NCBI GenBank assembly: GCA_026873275.1 | Contig: JANTUC010000008.1 | Span: 1,798,001 to 1,862,000 of the forward strand | DNA: 64,000 bases | Source: Pseudopithomyces maydicus | Lineage: Eukaryota; Ascomycota; Dothideomycetes; Pleosporales; Didymosphaeriaceae | Reading direction: 5' to 3' | Shown here: piece after piece, positions 23,265 to 34,001 of the stretch | Position numbering within the stretch: position 1 is the stretch's first letter | Layout: the number at the start of each line of letters is the position of its first letter | Made by a program: the position numbers and the translations under genes | The notes under the pieces: model-generated | Seen by the model: only the letters and a program-made list of their open reading frames with translations | The model's database searches: none | Told to the model about the DNA's origin: nothing

Positions 23265-24423
23265 GCCTGAAACAGAGGCACAGTTGCAGTGGTCAAAGCT
23301 CTGGCCACCATGGGCATGCATGCGGCTGTGGTGACCGAGATTTGAACAACCGTCGCTAAAAACTGTTCACGGACCATAACCTTATATTTGCGCCTCGCCC
23401 TAAGCTTAAGCCAACCACGAGACAAATCACGCGTCGCTTTTGCTGTAGATGTCCGCATCTGCGTAGTTCTAGCTAATTCTGCACAACGTTGAGCGATCGT
23501 GTTTTTCATTAGATCGTAGTGGCTAGTCTTGCGCTCGCAGCACGGATTACAATTGCCAACGTGCATGTCACCTATTTGGACGCACGTTCTCCGACTGGGT
23601 ATCTTGGTGAGCACTATGCACAGACAGGAACAACTGTGCTGAAAAATTGCCGTGAAGCTCCCGCACACACACGAGCTCGTTCTTACCAGGAATTGACACT
23701 ACACTGGGTCGGAACGGGATCTTGTCCTAGGTATGGGCTGTCCAAGCGTGAAGCACCGAACACAGTGTCTCTTTTCGGGACTTGGAGGTGACTATATGAA
23801 AGTACTTCCCATATCCAAACCTAACATCAGTATCAACACTGTTGATCTTTTCACATTGCACTTGAATTTGGCGTTGGCTAGATTGGTGCCTACATAATGG
23901 TCATAATCAGAACAAGGTGTGTGGTATCGGCGGGCGCAGTGCGACGTGACACAGTGCCTTTTGCATGCCGTCCATGCTCCCCAATGACCCATCTGCAGCA
24001 CCGATATAAAGTTATCATTGATTTTAGCAAGCCACCCATGTCTCGTGCTACTCACACAGAAACAATAATTCACTTCACATTGAGCTTCGTAACAGACCCT
24101 CATCCACTCAACCTAAATCAACATCTCCACCCTCACTTCTTCCAGTATATCATTTTAGATGATATTCACGATGGGATTCAGTAAATCACTGATACGGGAG
24201 TTTTTTATGCCGTCTTGGCAATCGAACATGGTGCTCTAAACTGAATGGATCACATAACAAAAGCGGCATATATGGTAGCAGGCAATTTGGATTGTCTACC
24301 TAGAACAAGCAGAACTCAAAGTGACCATTCATGCCCAATTGACGGTCTGATGGCTGAGCACTTCAAAGTCACCCTGAGAGTCTTGACCAAATCGAAGCCT
24401 GTGAACTGCAAAATGACAACAGT
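23265..24423. other. Intergenic region
   Basis: Short frames on both strands (23519-23791, 23792-24103, 23897-24184) have no domains. No RNA or mobile element recognised. Confidence 0.45.
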
Positions 24424-25002
24424 TCAAGTTCTCATGTCTAGCACCTCAAGTTCGACCTGCATCACAGTGGTCTGCATGCCGTTGGCTGTGGGTTTGTACA
24501 CTGTTATATCAATTTCCCATAACCAGCCTTTCCCCTTTGGCTTCATCTCGGTACACCAACGCCCGGGAACTCCATAGCAGAGGCTGTTCCATACAGCAGC
24601 AAGGATGGTCAAACGGTTTCTGTCGTTTTTCATCTCCGGTTCCCAATTCTTGATTCGCATATAGAGAGCGAGAAAAACTCGGGAGACTTTGCATTCTTCA
24701 GAAGCTACTTGCTTCCAGGCGCGTGGTCCTTTGTCATCTTCGGGCTTGGGGGCTTCTACGTCAACATAGACAAGGGCTGGAGAATTGTAGACTTGCATCC
24801 TCAATCTCTTCGAATCATTGATCATTTTGACGTATCTTTCCCCCATGGCTTTCACCTCATCCTCACTGAAAAAATTCTTGAAATCCGGTTTGACTGGGAG
24901 AATTCCGACAGAGGTAGTTACCCCCTCTTCTTCTTCTTGGTTGTCGGGTACCGGGTTCAACAACGAGTTGATTGATGTAGATCCGACTGAGGGGTTTGTC
25001 AT
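24424..25002 (-). CDS. Orphan protein P4
   Basis: Single-exon frame of 192 residues from the ATG at 25002. Not recognised. Polar, acidic N-terminus (NQEEEEGV) followed by a more ordered part: VFLALYMRIKNWEP, LTILAAVWNSL, GRWCTEM and GWLWEIDITVYK. The strand-like LYMRI and the closing strand recall LYARV and the end of P2, but the shared nine-residue motif is not clear here. No signal peptide. Listed with P1-P3 and P5 because size, lack of introns and setting agree; membership is uncertain. Confidence 0.62.
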   Translation of the reverse strand: MTNPSVGSTSINSLLNPVPDNQEEEEGVTTSVGILPVKPDFKNFFSEDEVKAMGERYVKMINDSKRLRMQVYNSPALVYVDVEAPKPEDDKGPRAWKQVASEECKVSRVFLALYMRIKNWEPEMKNDRNRLTILAAVWNSLCYGVPGRWCTEMKPKGKGWLWEIDITVYKPTANGMQTTVMQVELEVLDMRT

Positions 25003-26301
25003 GATGTATAGAAGAAAGGATCTCCTTTCACAGAAAAGTATCGATGAATGTAGAATGTGGATGACGGATGTGCAATGTAGATGATAAATGATTGGTGTAG
25101 AATGTGGATGTCTTGTAGAAAATGTGGAATAGAGACATTATTATATGTGCACTGCTATGACTTTTAGTACTATGACTAGGCAGTGAAACTGTGATACACA
25201 CGGCACGCGACCAACCACATGCGTGACCCGATGTGACTGGAAGGACGCGGATGTAGCACTCACACAGAGATTTCTAGAAAGAACTGCTCGGGAAGACCGT
25301 TTCATGAGCCACAAGGACCCTTCATTTATGTTTCTGCCAATTAAATCCGTCTATACGCCGTTTTGATAGCTGTGTTCAAAGCTTTTTGGGTTCCTTTGGG
25401 CTGTTGTGCTCAGTTTTCTCAAACAGGCCGTGCATTATCCGACAACCCAAAGCAACATGGCTGGACCCTGAGGAGTCAGGAAAAACTATTCACATGGTCT
25501 AGAGCCCAGTTATCTTGGATCTATGAAGCACAAGAGCTGGACCCGTTGTCCGTTTTGAGCCAAAAACCATGTCACTTACGCTTTCACGGTGAGAATGCGC
25601 TATAGCGGCACCGCTATGGTCGAATATGTATCCCAGGTTCCAGTGCGGCTGCCGACTGTGTGTGATTATAGTAAAACACGCCGTGCTTGGGGGCACGGTG
25701 CTTTGGACAACGGTCACCTACGTGAAGATTACAGCTGACTCTAATTTCCCACTTCAAATCCGCAATCTACAGTACTACTCAATTCCAGGTCGTATCTTGC
25801 ATTGCACGGTACTACTTTGACTATCAGTAACTTGGGGTTGTGGTCTTTTTTGTTTTCCTTCACGGGTTTTCACCCTGACAATACACATTCTTTCAGGAGG
25901 TCCTGATTTTGCAAAAATCTGATAAAAATTGAGTAAGATCAATGAGGCTCTACATATGAGTCAGCGGACTCAGCGATCACGCGGTATCTTAGTCTTTTGT
26001 CAACAACACATGAGAGTTTTGTCACAACGGTGCGTCTTTGCCGTTAACTTTTTTGCCCTTGGTGCGTCACAACAGGCTGTAAAGAAGTCTTGGTATATAG
26101 TTTGAAATCATGCGACTCACCACTGAACAATATAAATATGTTTCCCCGTCCTTCCTCTTTCCTTCTACAAACCTCCTTCTTCTTTCTTTCTACAAATCAC
26201 CTTTCACTCTCTATCAAAAAGCCCTTTTTGTTGAATAATCAAACGCCTCTTCTCCAAATCATTCGTTTCCCCGAAGATACCGAAAAGCCAGACATCGAAA
26301 C
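25003..26301. promoter_or_regulatory. Divergent intergenic region, P4 and P5
   Basis: P4 points left and P5 right. Near P4 there are short imperfect repeats of GTAGAATGTGGATG (about 25050-25130). The last 150 bases before P5 are CT-rich, a leader, with TATAAATA at 26129. No gene seen between. Confidence 0.5.
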
Positions 26302-26916
26302 ATGGCACAAGCCGCTACCCCAGCAGATACGCCAGCACCTTCGCCTGTTCCGAAGCTCGACGACGATACACTCGTGATGCGTGTCAAAACCGCATGGCGT
26401 AACCAATGCGACGAAATAACTATAAACATCATATTTAACCAGGACTCTGACCCTTCTGATACCGGGAACAGAAAGATGTGGACCACCGTCGCGGACAGGA
26501 AGGAATTTGACACGACGCCGAAAATTGAATCGCAAATCAGTTTTCGAGTTGATCGGACCACGCCTGCGGGCATCAATGTTGATTCAAAAACACTCGCGTT
26601 CGACGAAGCTTCTCTGAGTGTGTTACGCGGCGAGATCGACAAACTTACGGTTGGCAAAATCGATAGGCCCTTGGAGACCTATTGCCGCTGGGAGACGACA
26701 TTCAGTCAACCCTATTTTATCGTCGGCGTTCTTTTCGAGGCCTGGTTCCAAGGCAGCACTCCCGAGGAAAAACCGAATCTCGCCAAATTGTTGATCAACA
26801 AGTGGGACTCTAAGTTCCTGTGGAGTGGATCGAATCCTTCGACCGACGGATCCAATTCATTTGGAGTCACTCCAACCGATGGAGCCAGTCCCTCCGCGAA
26901 CTCTCCTATGTCCTAG
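26302..26916 (+). CDS. Orphan protein P5 (candidate member of new family)
   Basis: Single-exon frame of 204 residues from the ATG at 26302. Not recognised. Pro/Ala-rich start (ATPADTPAPSPVP), then a folded-looking part: ISFRVDRTTPAG, LRGEIDKLTVGKI, ETYCRWETTF, GVLFEAWFQG. IDKLTVGKI followed by Trp aligns with IHDLQVGDF (P2), IDTFQIEDF (P3) and VEDLTVEEF (P1). The last ~30 residues are Ser/Pro-rich and look disordered. No signal peptide. Confidence 0.68.
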   Translation: MAQAATPADTPAPSPVPKLDDDTLVMRVKTAWRNQCDEITINIIFNQDSDPSDTGNRKMWTTVADRKEFDTTPKIESQISFRVDRTTPAGINVDSKTLAFDEASLSVLRGEIDKLTVGKIDRPLETYCRWETTFSQPYFIVGVLFEAWFQGSTPEEKPNLAKLLINKWDSKFLWSGSNPSTDGSNSFGVTPTDGASPSANSPMS

Positions 26917-27171
26917 AAATTGATACCTGCCAATTCTCAGGATAGTGCGGATCTCTTTTATTCTGGAGCACTGGGTTTTTCTTTCATTCACACGTGGCGG
27001 GCCTATGGCCATGGGGTACTTTCCTACTGTGCTGATTTCTTGGCGTTTTTTTCTTCCATTCTCACACTCCTTCAGACTACTTTTACTATTACAACTTTTA
27101 ATACAACGCCATGAAACCTTTTCTTCCATCCTTGTCCTCCATGATCCATCTCCACCCCCTTCACAAACTCT

Positions 27172-27619
27172 CTACCCCTCCACTCCCCCCACCCCACTCC
27201 CCCTCTCCCCATACCGCCCCCCAACGCCCATCCCTCCGGTCCTCCTATCAAACTCCGCCTGCACGCTCTCCGCCAAGCTCTCCAGCGCCATCCCCGGCGA
27301 CATAAAGCCCTCCCTATCCACGTGGATGATGCGCCAATCGTGCTTCTCGCGCGACAGCCAGCCGATCAGCATGGCTCTGTAGGTTTTGATGGAAACGCCG
27401 GTGGCGGGGTGGGGGCCGACTTTGGTGGAGAGGAGGATGTCGTAGGAGGGGTATTCGGCGCAGTGGATGGCGTGGGCGGTTGCTATGGGGGTTAGAGGGG
27501 TGTGATGGGAGAAGGGGAGGGGGAGGGAGGGAGAAAGGGTGCTTACTAATAATTTGGGAGGTGCGGTGGGATTGGATTTGGAGATCGGTGAGGTGGGTGG
27601 GGTTGGGAAGGGAAAACAT
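27172..27619 (-). CDS. Orphan small protein P6
   Basis: Predicted 127 residues in two exons (27619-27547 and 27482-27172 on the minus strand), joined as SQII-TTAHAIHCAEYPSYD; the total is exactly 128 codons and the intron is 64 bp. Contains DILLSTKVGPHP, MLIGWLSREKHDWRIIHVDREGF and a Gly-rich C-terminus (GGMGVGGRYGERG). Not recognised and not clearly related to P1-P5. Real coding is suggested by the clean splice sites and the acidic/aromatic composition. Confidence 0.5.
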
Positions 27620-27917
27620 TTTGAGAAGAGATGGGTATAATAAGGGCTGAAGAGTATGCTCGCGGAAGAAGAAGAGTTGGAAATAGGCGAAGAGGGCAGA
27701 GGGAAGTGGGTGTTTAAATGGTGTTTGGGAAGCTTGTTTGCAAGTACAAAGAGTGGGGATGTTTGCCCGAAAGATTGCGTACGCGCATGTTTTGGACAGA
27801 TTGCTTTTCAAGACTTGTCTATTATTCTGGTGTCTCTGTCTGATGGATTCGTCGTACCTGGTTTGCCGTTGGCTGTTGCCAAATTGGTCGACTCAAGTTC
27901 TCACGACAATGTTACTG

Positions 27918-27958
27918 TTTTTTTTTTTTTTTTTTTTTTTTTGGGGGGGGGGGGGGGG
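27918..27958 (+). repeat. Homopolymer pair T25-G16
   Basis: 25 T followed directly by 16 G, immediately before copy c of the dispersed repeat. The run lengths should be treated as approximate given the C/G run faults elsewhere. Confidence 0.85.
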
Positions 27959-27965
27959 TTCGAAA

Positions 27966-28056
27966 AAGTAGCAGCAGAGGTGGCTGGCCAGATGAGATGC
28001 ATGTAGTTGAAAAAAGGCTGTCGACCCTTCTTGTGACGATTGAAACGGTGGCAATG
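27966..28056 (+). repeat. Dispersed inverted repeat, copy c
   Basis: GTAGCAGCAGAGGTGGCTGG, a diverged middle, then GGCTGTCGACCCTTCTTGTG and ACGATTGAAACG. Homologous to copy a in order and spacing. It lies ~350 bp upstream of the P6 start. Confidence 0.65.
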
Positions 28057-28590
28057 TTAGTCGACTGAAAATATGGGATGAGCCTTTAATGATACAGTCA
28101 ATATTTTGCACACATGCTCAGGTTTGAATCGGTTTCCTGCTCAAAATAAGCAATGTTCGTGGTCATTTATCCAACTTTTATTATGGGGGCTTAAACAAAC
28201 GAGCCCGGCACCAGCCAGTAGAGAACCAGACGCAATGAATTTAAATATCCGAAAAGGTGCACCAGAGCAGTGTTAATCCCATCTCCGCTGAAATGAGCAG
28301 TGTTTTCAGTCACTCTCTCCACTATAAACAGATGATCTCGACACAAGCTAATGGTACACCGGACGCAATGTATTGATAGAAGCTATTTATGACCTACACA
28401 CATTAAAATTAAAATAAAAGACGCGATGGAACAATTTACATAATATAGACAAGATGAACTGAAATTAGGCTATTTATTCAATTATCGTCGAGAGAACATG
28501 GACAGATCTTGACAAAACCAGCTCAAAGCAAACCAGACGCAACAGATTCACAGAAAGAAAGCACCAAATCAGCGGCAAATAGAAGAAAAA
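28057..28590. other. Interior between repeat copies c and d
   Basis: Non-coding. Holds ACC[A/G]GACGCAA three times if the stretch is extended slightly into 28600 (28225, 28359, 28532). No transposase frame is visible. Confidence 0.45.
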
Positions 28591-28678
28591 CACGCAACTT
28601 TTTATATTGTCATAAGAGGGGATCACAGCTGTTTATTTCTGTCCATTTTCATCTATTCATCTCATACTCAGGTGCTGA
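28591..28678 (-). repeat. Dispersed inverted repeat, copy d
   Basis: Read on the minus strand: CAGCACCTGAGTATGAGATG, GATGAAAATGGACAG, then GCTGTGATCCCCTCTTATGA and ATATAAAAAGTTGCGTG. It is closest to copy e and faces copy c. Confidence 0.7.
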
Positions 28679-28995
28679 TTTTTCGAGGACACAAGCCAAA
28701 AGCATATATAGATTGATCTAAGTGTGAAAGTAAACGAATATGCGAATTATCGAAATCTCACACGTTAATCGAGTTCATGGGTTAAGGTTACGCCGAAACT
28801 TTTCTTCCAATCAAGATGGGGTCGATGGCATATAAATTCTCGCTTTAGACCTAATTTAGGATCTCGGGGTTTTTCTTCAACGTACACAGTTATTTGCACT
28901 TGATATATCCACCTCTCACATCACCGTCTTGAAGTCTAAACATGATACATAAACGCTTACCATCACACCCCTGACTATCCACTCCAACCCCCTCC

Positions 28996-30594
28996 CTACT
29001 CCACCAGCCCAAACAGCTTCCCCCCACCCTCTCCCACTCCCCCTCCCACCTCTCCTTACTCTCCTGCACCGCGCCCTCCTTCAAAACCTTCAACCCGCCC
29101 TCCACCCCCCAAACAACTCCACCAACAACCCCGCCAACTGCTCCGCCGAGCCAAATCCCCTCCCATTAACCCCCTCCTTGACAAGCTCCGGCCACGCCTC
29201 AAACTCCCCCACCCCACAACCGGCAGCCCCGCCCCAAACATATCCACCACCTTCATCGGCAGATCGACGCCGGACGACGACGTATGCAGCGAGACGCCGA
29301 GGTCCGCCGCGCCGAGCAGCAGCGCGTAGTCCTGGGGAGTCAACCAGGCCGTTCCAACGCCGACATTCGGGAGGCGATCCTGGGACTCCAAGTCCTTGAT
29401 CTTATCCAGATAGTGCTGTTTCTGGGGGCCCTTCCCCGTGATGATGGCCAGGATGCGTGGCAGCGCGGGATTCGCCCTGGAGCGCGCGGCGTAGGATTCC
29501 AGCGCGGAGAGGAGCAGCGAGAAGTCCTCGTCTGGCGTCCACGACGTGGATGACACGATGAGCTTGCACGAGCCGGATAGGATGCTAGATGCTAGGGCCG
29601 CGGTCTCCGGGAGGCGCGTTAGGAAGGCGGTGCGCTCCGAGGACGTGATGGGGCGGAAGAGGGCGGCGGGCCGGTCGTGCAGGGTTTTGGCCGGGACGCG
29701 GTATTCTTGGTTGAGGACGCGGGCCATCGCGTACGTGACCGTGATGTGGTGTGCTGCGAACTGCGCGAAGAGCTTCTCGTACCAGGCTGAGATGGTGACC
29801 AGGGGGTGCGAAGGGCCGAGCTTGAGCGCGAGGATCGAGTACCCGAAGTTGTGCCAGTCGATGACGAGGTCGGTGTTGCGGAGGAAGGCGACGACGGAGG
29901 CGACGGCGAGGGTGGGGATGGACGGCGGGTTTTGCACGAGCATGTAGCGGGAGGGCGGGGAGGTGTAGCCGAGGGCGAGGTAGAGGGTGAGGGCTTGGTG
30001 GAGGGCTTTGAGGGGGGCTTTGAGGGGGAAGAGGAGTTTAGAGGAGGAGCGGAGGGCGGAGGGGAAGGGTCGGAGGGGGACGATGGTGATGAGGGGGTTG
30101 GAGGCGACGTCTGGGTGGAGTTCGGACTCTGGGGGCACGTGAGTAAAAGGTATGGATATGTAGAATAGAATATGATTAGGTTAAGAATTGGGCATGTGTA
30201 TGTATATATATTGAAGCAAGTATGGACGAAAGAAAAACTCACCTTGGTAGCCGATCAGGTAGACCTTGGCTCCGTGTTTGGCAAGGCTGATCGCATGGTA
30301 TTGCATGCGTGGTGACCGGCCAATGTCTCCCAATACTACCACTTGGGTCGTTTTACCGGCCTTGAAGCTCACCTTCTTCTTCCCATCCTTGCCCTTCAGC
30401 TCAATCTCCTCGCCTTTGTCGTTGACGGCCCGCAGCGACTTGTCCTTGTAGGGGTCGTACTGCTTAGGTAATGTGACAAGGACAAAGGTGAACAGCGTGG
30501 AGAGGCCCAGGACGACGTACAGGCCCAGGTCGAGCCAGCGGCTGGCCTTGTCGGTGAGGAAGTCGTCGCGGAAGAGGCTCAAGAGGTCCGGCAT
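28996..30594 (-). CDS. ALG1: ALG1-type beta-1,4-mannosyltransferase, frame broken in three G runs
   Basis: Adds the first mannose to GlcNAc2-PP-dolichol at the ER membrane. Exons 30594-30243 and 30128-28996 (minus). N-terminal membrane anchor (WLDLGLYVVLGLSTLFTFVLV), a GT4/GT33-type first domain (VVVLGDIGRSPRMQYHA; GYQ-ESELHP across the intron), DLVIDWHNFGYSILAL, the HHITVT segment, and MKVVDMFGAGLPVVGW near the C-terminus. After that Trp the expected EFEAWPELVKEGVNG-type sequence lies in the next frame, and two further shifts follow. One extra base in each of the runs 29216-29220, 29105-29110 and 29020-29025 gives a continuous frame ending in GGKLFGLVE and a total of 496 codons, a normal ALG1 length. 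Confidence 0.93.
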
Positions 30595-30972
30595 GGCTCC
30601 CCTCTGGGCTGGTGTCGGGCCAGTGCACGTGAAGATGGATGTGCGTCTGATATTGGCGGAGGCTCTGGTGGTGGTGTGCCGTGCGCGGCGGCTGCGGAGT
30701 CTAGTGGGCGCCACCATGCGCATCGCTCCTGCCAATCTCGGTGGGACCCCTGAAAGCGGCCACCATGGAAACATTCGCGGCGTGACGCTTTGCCTCTCCT
30801 CCACCTCCCCGCATTTTGCATCTGCTCCCCGCGCTCCAAAGCTCAGAACTGCCTGCAGAGGTGGGACGAATGTGAGGGTGCCACCGCTGCTTCTCCGCGC
30901 CCCAAGCCTCGGCCCTCTCGCCTAGTCGGATGCGCCCAGGCTATCTCGTGCGGACCCCCGAACGCGCTACGA
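30595..30972. promoter_or_regulatory. Divergent promoter, ALG1 and zinc transporter
   Basis: 378 GC-rich bases between two start codons pointing apart. An upstream in-frame ATG for the transporter exists at 30790 but the segment after it looks like leader sequence. Minus-strand frames upstream of 30594 are not convincing. Confidence 0.5.
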
Positions 30973-33900
30973 ATGGCGTCTACGTATGCGTTACCCATAG
31001 ATAATGCCTCGCCGGCCCGTGGCCATGGACACTCGCCATCGCATTATGCGCCCGACAATCCCTCCAGCTGGACCCCCCAGATGAATGGCTCGTCGCCTCC
31101 ACGCCCACTGAACCCACCGGGCGGCGGCCACCGCCATGCGAGATCGGACATGAACGGGCAGTCGTACTCGCAGGGCCTCTCGCCGTACGGACACGACCAC
31201 GGTCAATCGCAGAGCCATTCGCACGCCCATTCGCACGCCCATTCGCACGCCCATTCGCACGCCCATTCGCACGCCCATTCGCACACCAATTCGCACAGCC
31301 ACTCGCACGCCCACTCGCGATCCAACGGGTCGACGTACACGCTGAAGCCCTTCATGGAGAGGCCAAAGGGGAGGCCGAGGGGCGAGTCCGACTTGGGACG
31401 ACCGGCAGGAGCCAAGGGCGCTGTCGGATCGCACGCCTTTTCGCCAATTCACGAGCATCCTGCGCCGTCCTTTCCATCTCGATCGTACGTATACGACCGA
31501 CCCGCGTTGCAGAGACCACGCCTAACGTACTTCAGATCATGGCTCGAGCTGCCCGAGGCTCTCACCGCGCTCCTCATTCCGCTTCCCTACGTCTTTGCGT
31601 CGCTCGCCTACTCGCAATTCGCGTCCCAGAAACAGCAGTTGCCTGATAGCCTGGCAGAGACAGTCGTAGACCCCGCTTCCTCTCCGCACGGCTCGAGCGG
31701 TGGGCAGCTGCTGCACGCATGCACCCTATCATCCGCCACGCTGCTTCTTGCGGGGCTCATATCCAAATTCCGTCTGACGGCAGACGAGCCGCTAGACCGA
31801 CGAAAGGGCTATGGCACATCGGAGAAGAAGGATAAGGAAACTTACCTGAGCGCTGGCTCGTTGCAGCGTGCAGTAACACATGCGCTGAGTGTGCTATTGC
31901 CATTCTACGCCACAATGCAACTGGGAGGAGCCAGGACAGCTCTGATTCTTCTGGTAGCCCTGACTGCAGGCCTGGGCAGTCTTGATCAGAAACCGGGGAA
32001 GCAGTCATCATGGGACAACACGAGGAGGACGCTGCGGACCCGAAAAACAACATACGGTGCTCTGGTACTTGCTGTATGCGTGCATGCCTACCTCTCGGTC
32101 GATGCAGCTGGAATCGTGCTAGGTTACCTGGCCCTAGCGATTTCGCTCTTCGCAATTCCCCCTCCTCTCCCGACAGCTGGGTGGTTCCTGATGACCGGCT
32201 CGCAAAACCAGAACGGCTGGGCCACCCAAACCTCAGGACGAGCGTCTCTGCCCAAGCCTTCGTCGCCCCTGGTGAGCACGCCTCGCGACGCAAACCTCAC
32301 CATCGGCGCCGGATCTCTATTGACCCTGTCAACTGTACTATATGCCACCTTTTCTTCGGCCTCGCCCTCGCTCGCACGCCATGCTTTACTATTCTCGACA
32401 TTTTCCATTGCATCCGCCACAGCATCAGTGTACTTTTCGTTTCCTGCAGCTTTGCGCAGCCAAAAGAAGGGCGGGCTGGCCATTGGCGGTTTCCTCGTTT
32501 CGGCCTTTGCATACTTTGAGCGTCTGGAGTGGCACACGTTTGTGACATTCGCTGTACTTCTGGGGGCGGCTGTGTTCGACACGGGGAGCTCGGCCATCTC
32601 GCGGCCTTCTTCAAGCGACCATTCGCATGCAGGCCATGCCCATCATGCCCACTCGCACTCTCATTCTCACGAACACCACTTACATGGAAATCACTCAAAA
32701 ATATCTGAGTTTATTATCGCGCGCTGCACGCCGGGTTCAATTCTCCATAGCGTCATGATCGAGAAGGATTCACGGCGCATTGCCTACTTTGGAGTGTAAG
32801 TTTCTTCGGGCGTAGTCTAATGCTGATAGTGCTAATATGTTTCTAGGCTGAATCTCTCTTTCATGATGGTCCAATTCTTCTACGGCTACGTCAGCGGTTC
32901 CCTGGGTCTGCTCACCGACAGCATCCACATGCTTTTCGATTGTGCCGGGCTTGCTGTCGGTCTAGCAGCTGCAGTGATGAGTAAATGGCGTCCGAACGCG
33001 TCCTTCCCTTACGGCTACGGTAAAGTCGACACACTCTCCGGATTCGCTAACGGTGTTTTCCTCCTCCTAGTAAGCGTGGAAATCATCTTCGACGCGTTCG
33101 AGAGGCTGTGGGAAGGCCACGAGCTCCAGCGCCTCAACGAACTGCTCATCGTGAGCGTGCTGGGTTTCCTCGTCAACATCGTAGGCTTGACGGCCTTCGG
33201 CCACGCGCATCACGGCCATGGGCATTCCCACGACCACGACCACGGCCACGGAGACCACGGAGACCACGGCCATTCCCACGGCCACTCCCACGACAACGAG
33301 AACATGCAGGGCATCTTCCTGCACATCCTCGCCGACGCCCTCGGCTCCGTCGCAGTCATCATCTCCACCCTGCTCACAAAGTACTACGGCTGGTCCGGCT
33401 GGGACCCCATCGCCTCGTGCATCATCGCCATCCTCATCTTCCTGTCTGCCATCCCCCTCGTCAGGAGCTCGGGCATGCGCCTCATGCTCTCGCTGCCCGC
33501 AGACACCGAGTACGGCATCCGCAACACGTTGCAGGAGCTCAGCTCGCTGAGAGGCGTCGTGGGGTACACGGTGCCCAAGTTCTGGATCGAGGACGAGGGC
33601 GCGGCGCATGCCGAGGCGCACGCGCACGAGCATGAGAAGTGCGATGGTCATGATCACGGTCATTCTCACGGGGGGCACGAGCATGCGCATGAGCATGAGG
33701 ACCACGGTCATGCTGCTCACGATCATGCTCACGACCATGCTCACGACCATGACCACCACGACCACTCCCATGATCATGCCCATGTCCACGACCACGACCA
33801 CTCCCACGACCACCCCCCGCCCCGCGCCCCCAACGCATCCTAGGCGCCATCCACATCATCGCCGCGCGGGGCTCCGATCTCGAAGACGTGCGCGAGCGGA

Positions 33901-34001
33901 CGGCGCAGTTTCTGAAGGGTAGAGGCATGGACGTGGTGTTGCATGTGGAGCGGGAGGGGGAGGGCAATTGCTGGTGTGGGGGTGGGGGTAGGGCGGGTTG
34001 A
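30973..34001 (+). CDS. MSC2: Msc2-like zinc transporter (CDF family), frame broken at a C run
   Basis: Predicted 975-residue cation diffusion facilitator of the ER/Golgi Msc2 type, moving Zn2+ into the secretory pathway. Exons 30973-31484, 31536-32795 and 32847-34001. Layout: His-rich N-terminus (SHAHSHAH repeats), many hydrophobic segments (31560-32600), a short His stretch, then the CDF core with GSLGLLTDSIHMLFD (the HxxxD zinc site), FPYGYGKVDTL, a His loop (HGHSHDHDHGHGD), ILADALGSVAVI (the second HxxxD-like site reads HILAD) and a long His/Asp tail. The tail shifts frame at 33827-33831: one extra C links PPPRAP to RILGAIHIIAARGSD and ends in the CWCGG motif, giving 976 codons. Two introns of 51 bp; the first has no stop and is a multiple of three. 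Confidence 0.92.
31215..31298 (+). repeat. 12-bp minisatellite coding for His repeats
   Basis: About six copies of CATTCGCACGCC inside the zinc transporter, translating as HSHA units; it is coding, not intergenic. Confidence 0.85.

Noticed and set aside
29619..30242. Minus-strand frame of 207 codons, Ser/Pro-rich
   Set aside because: Alternate frame of ALG1 exon 2; composition is a by-product of GC-rich codons.
33067..33813. Long minus-strand frame of 248 codons
   Set aside because: It is the shadow of the His/Asp-coding repeats of the zinc transporter.
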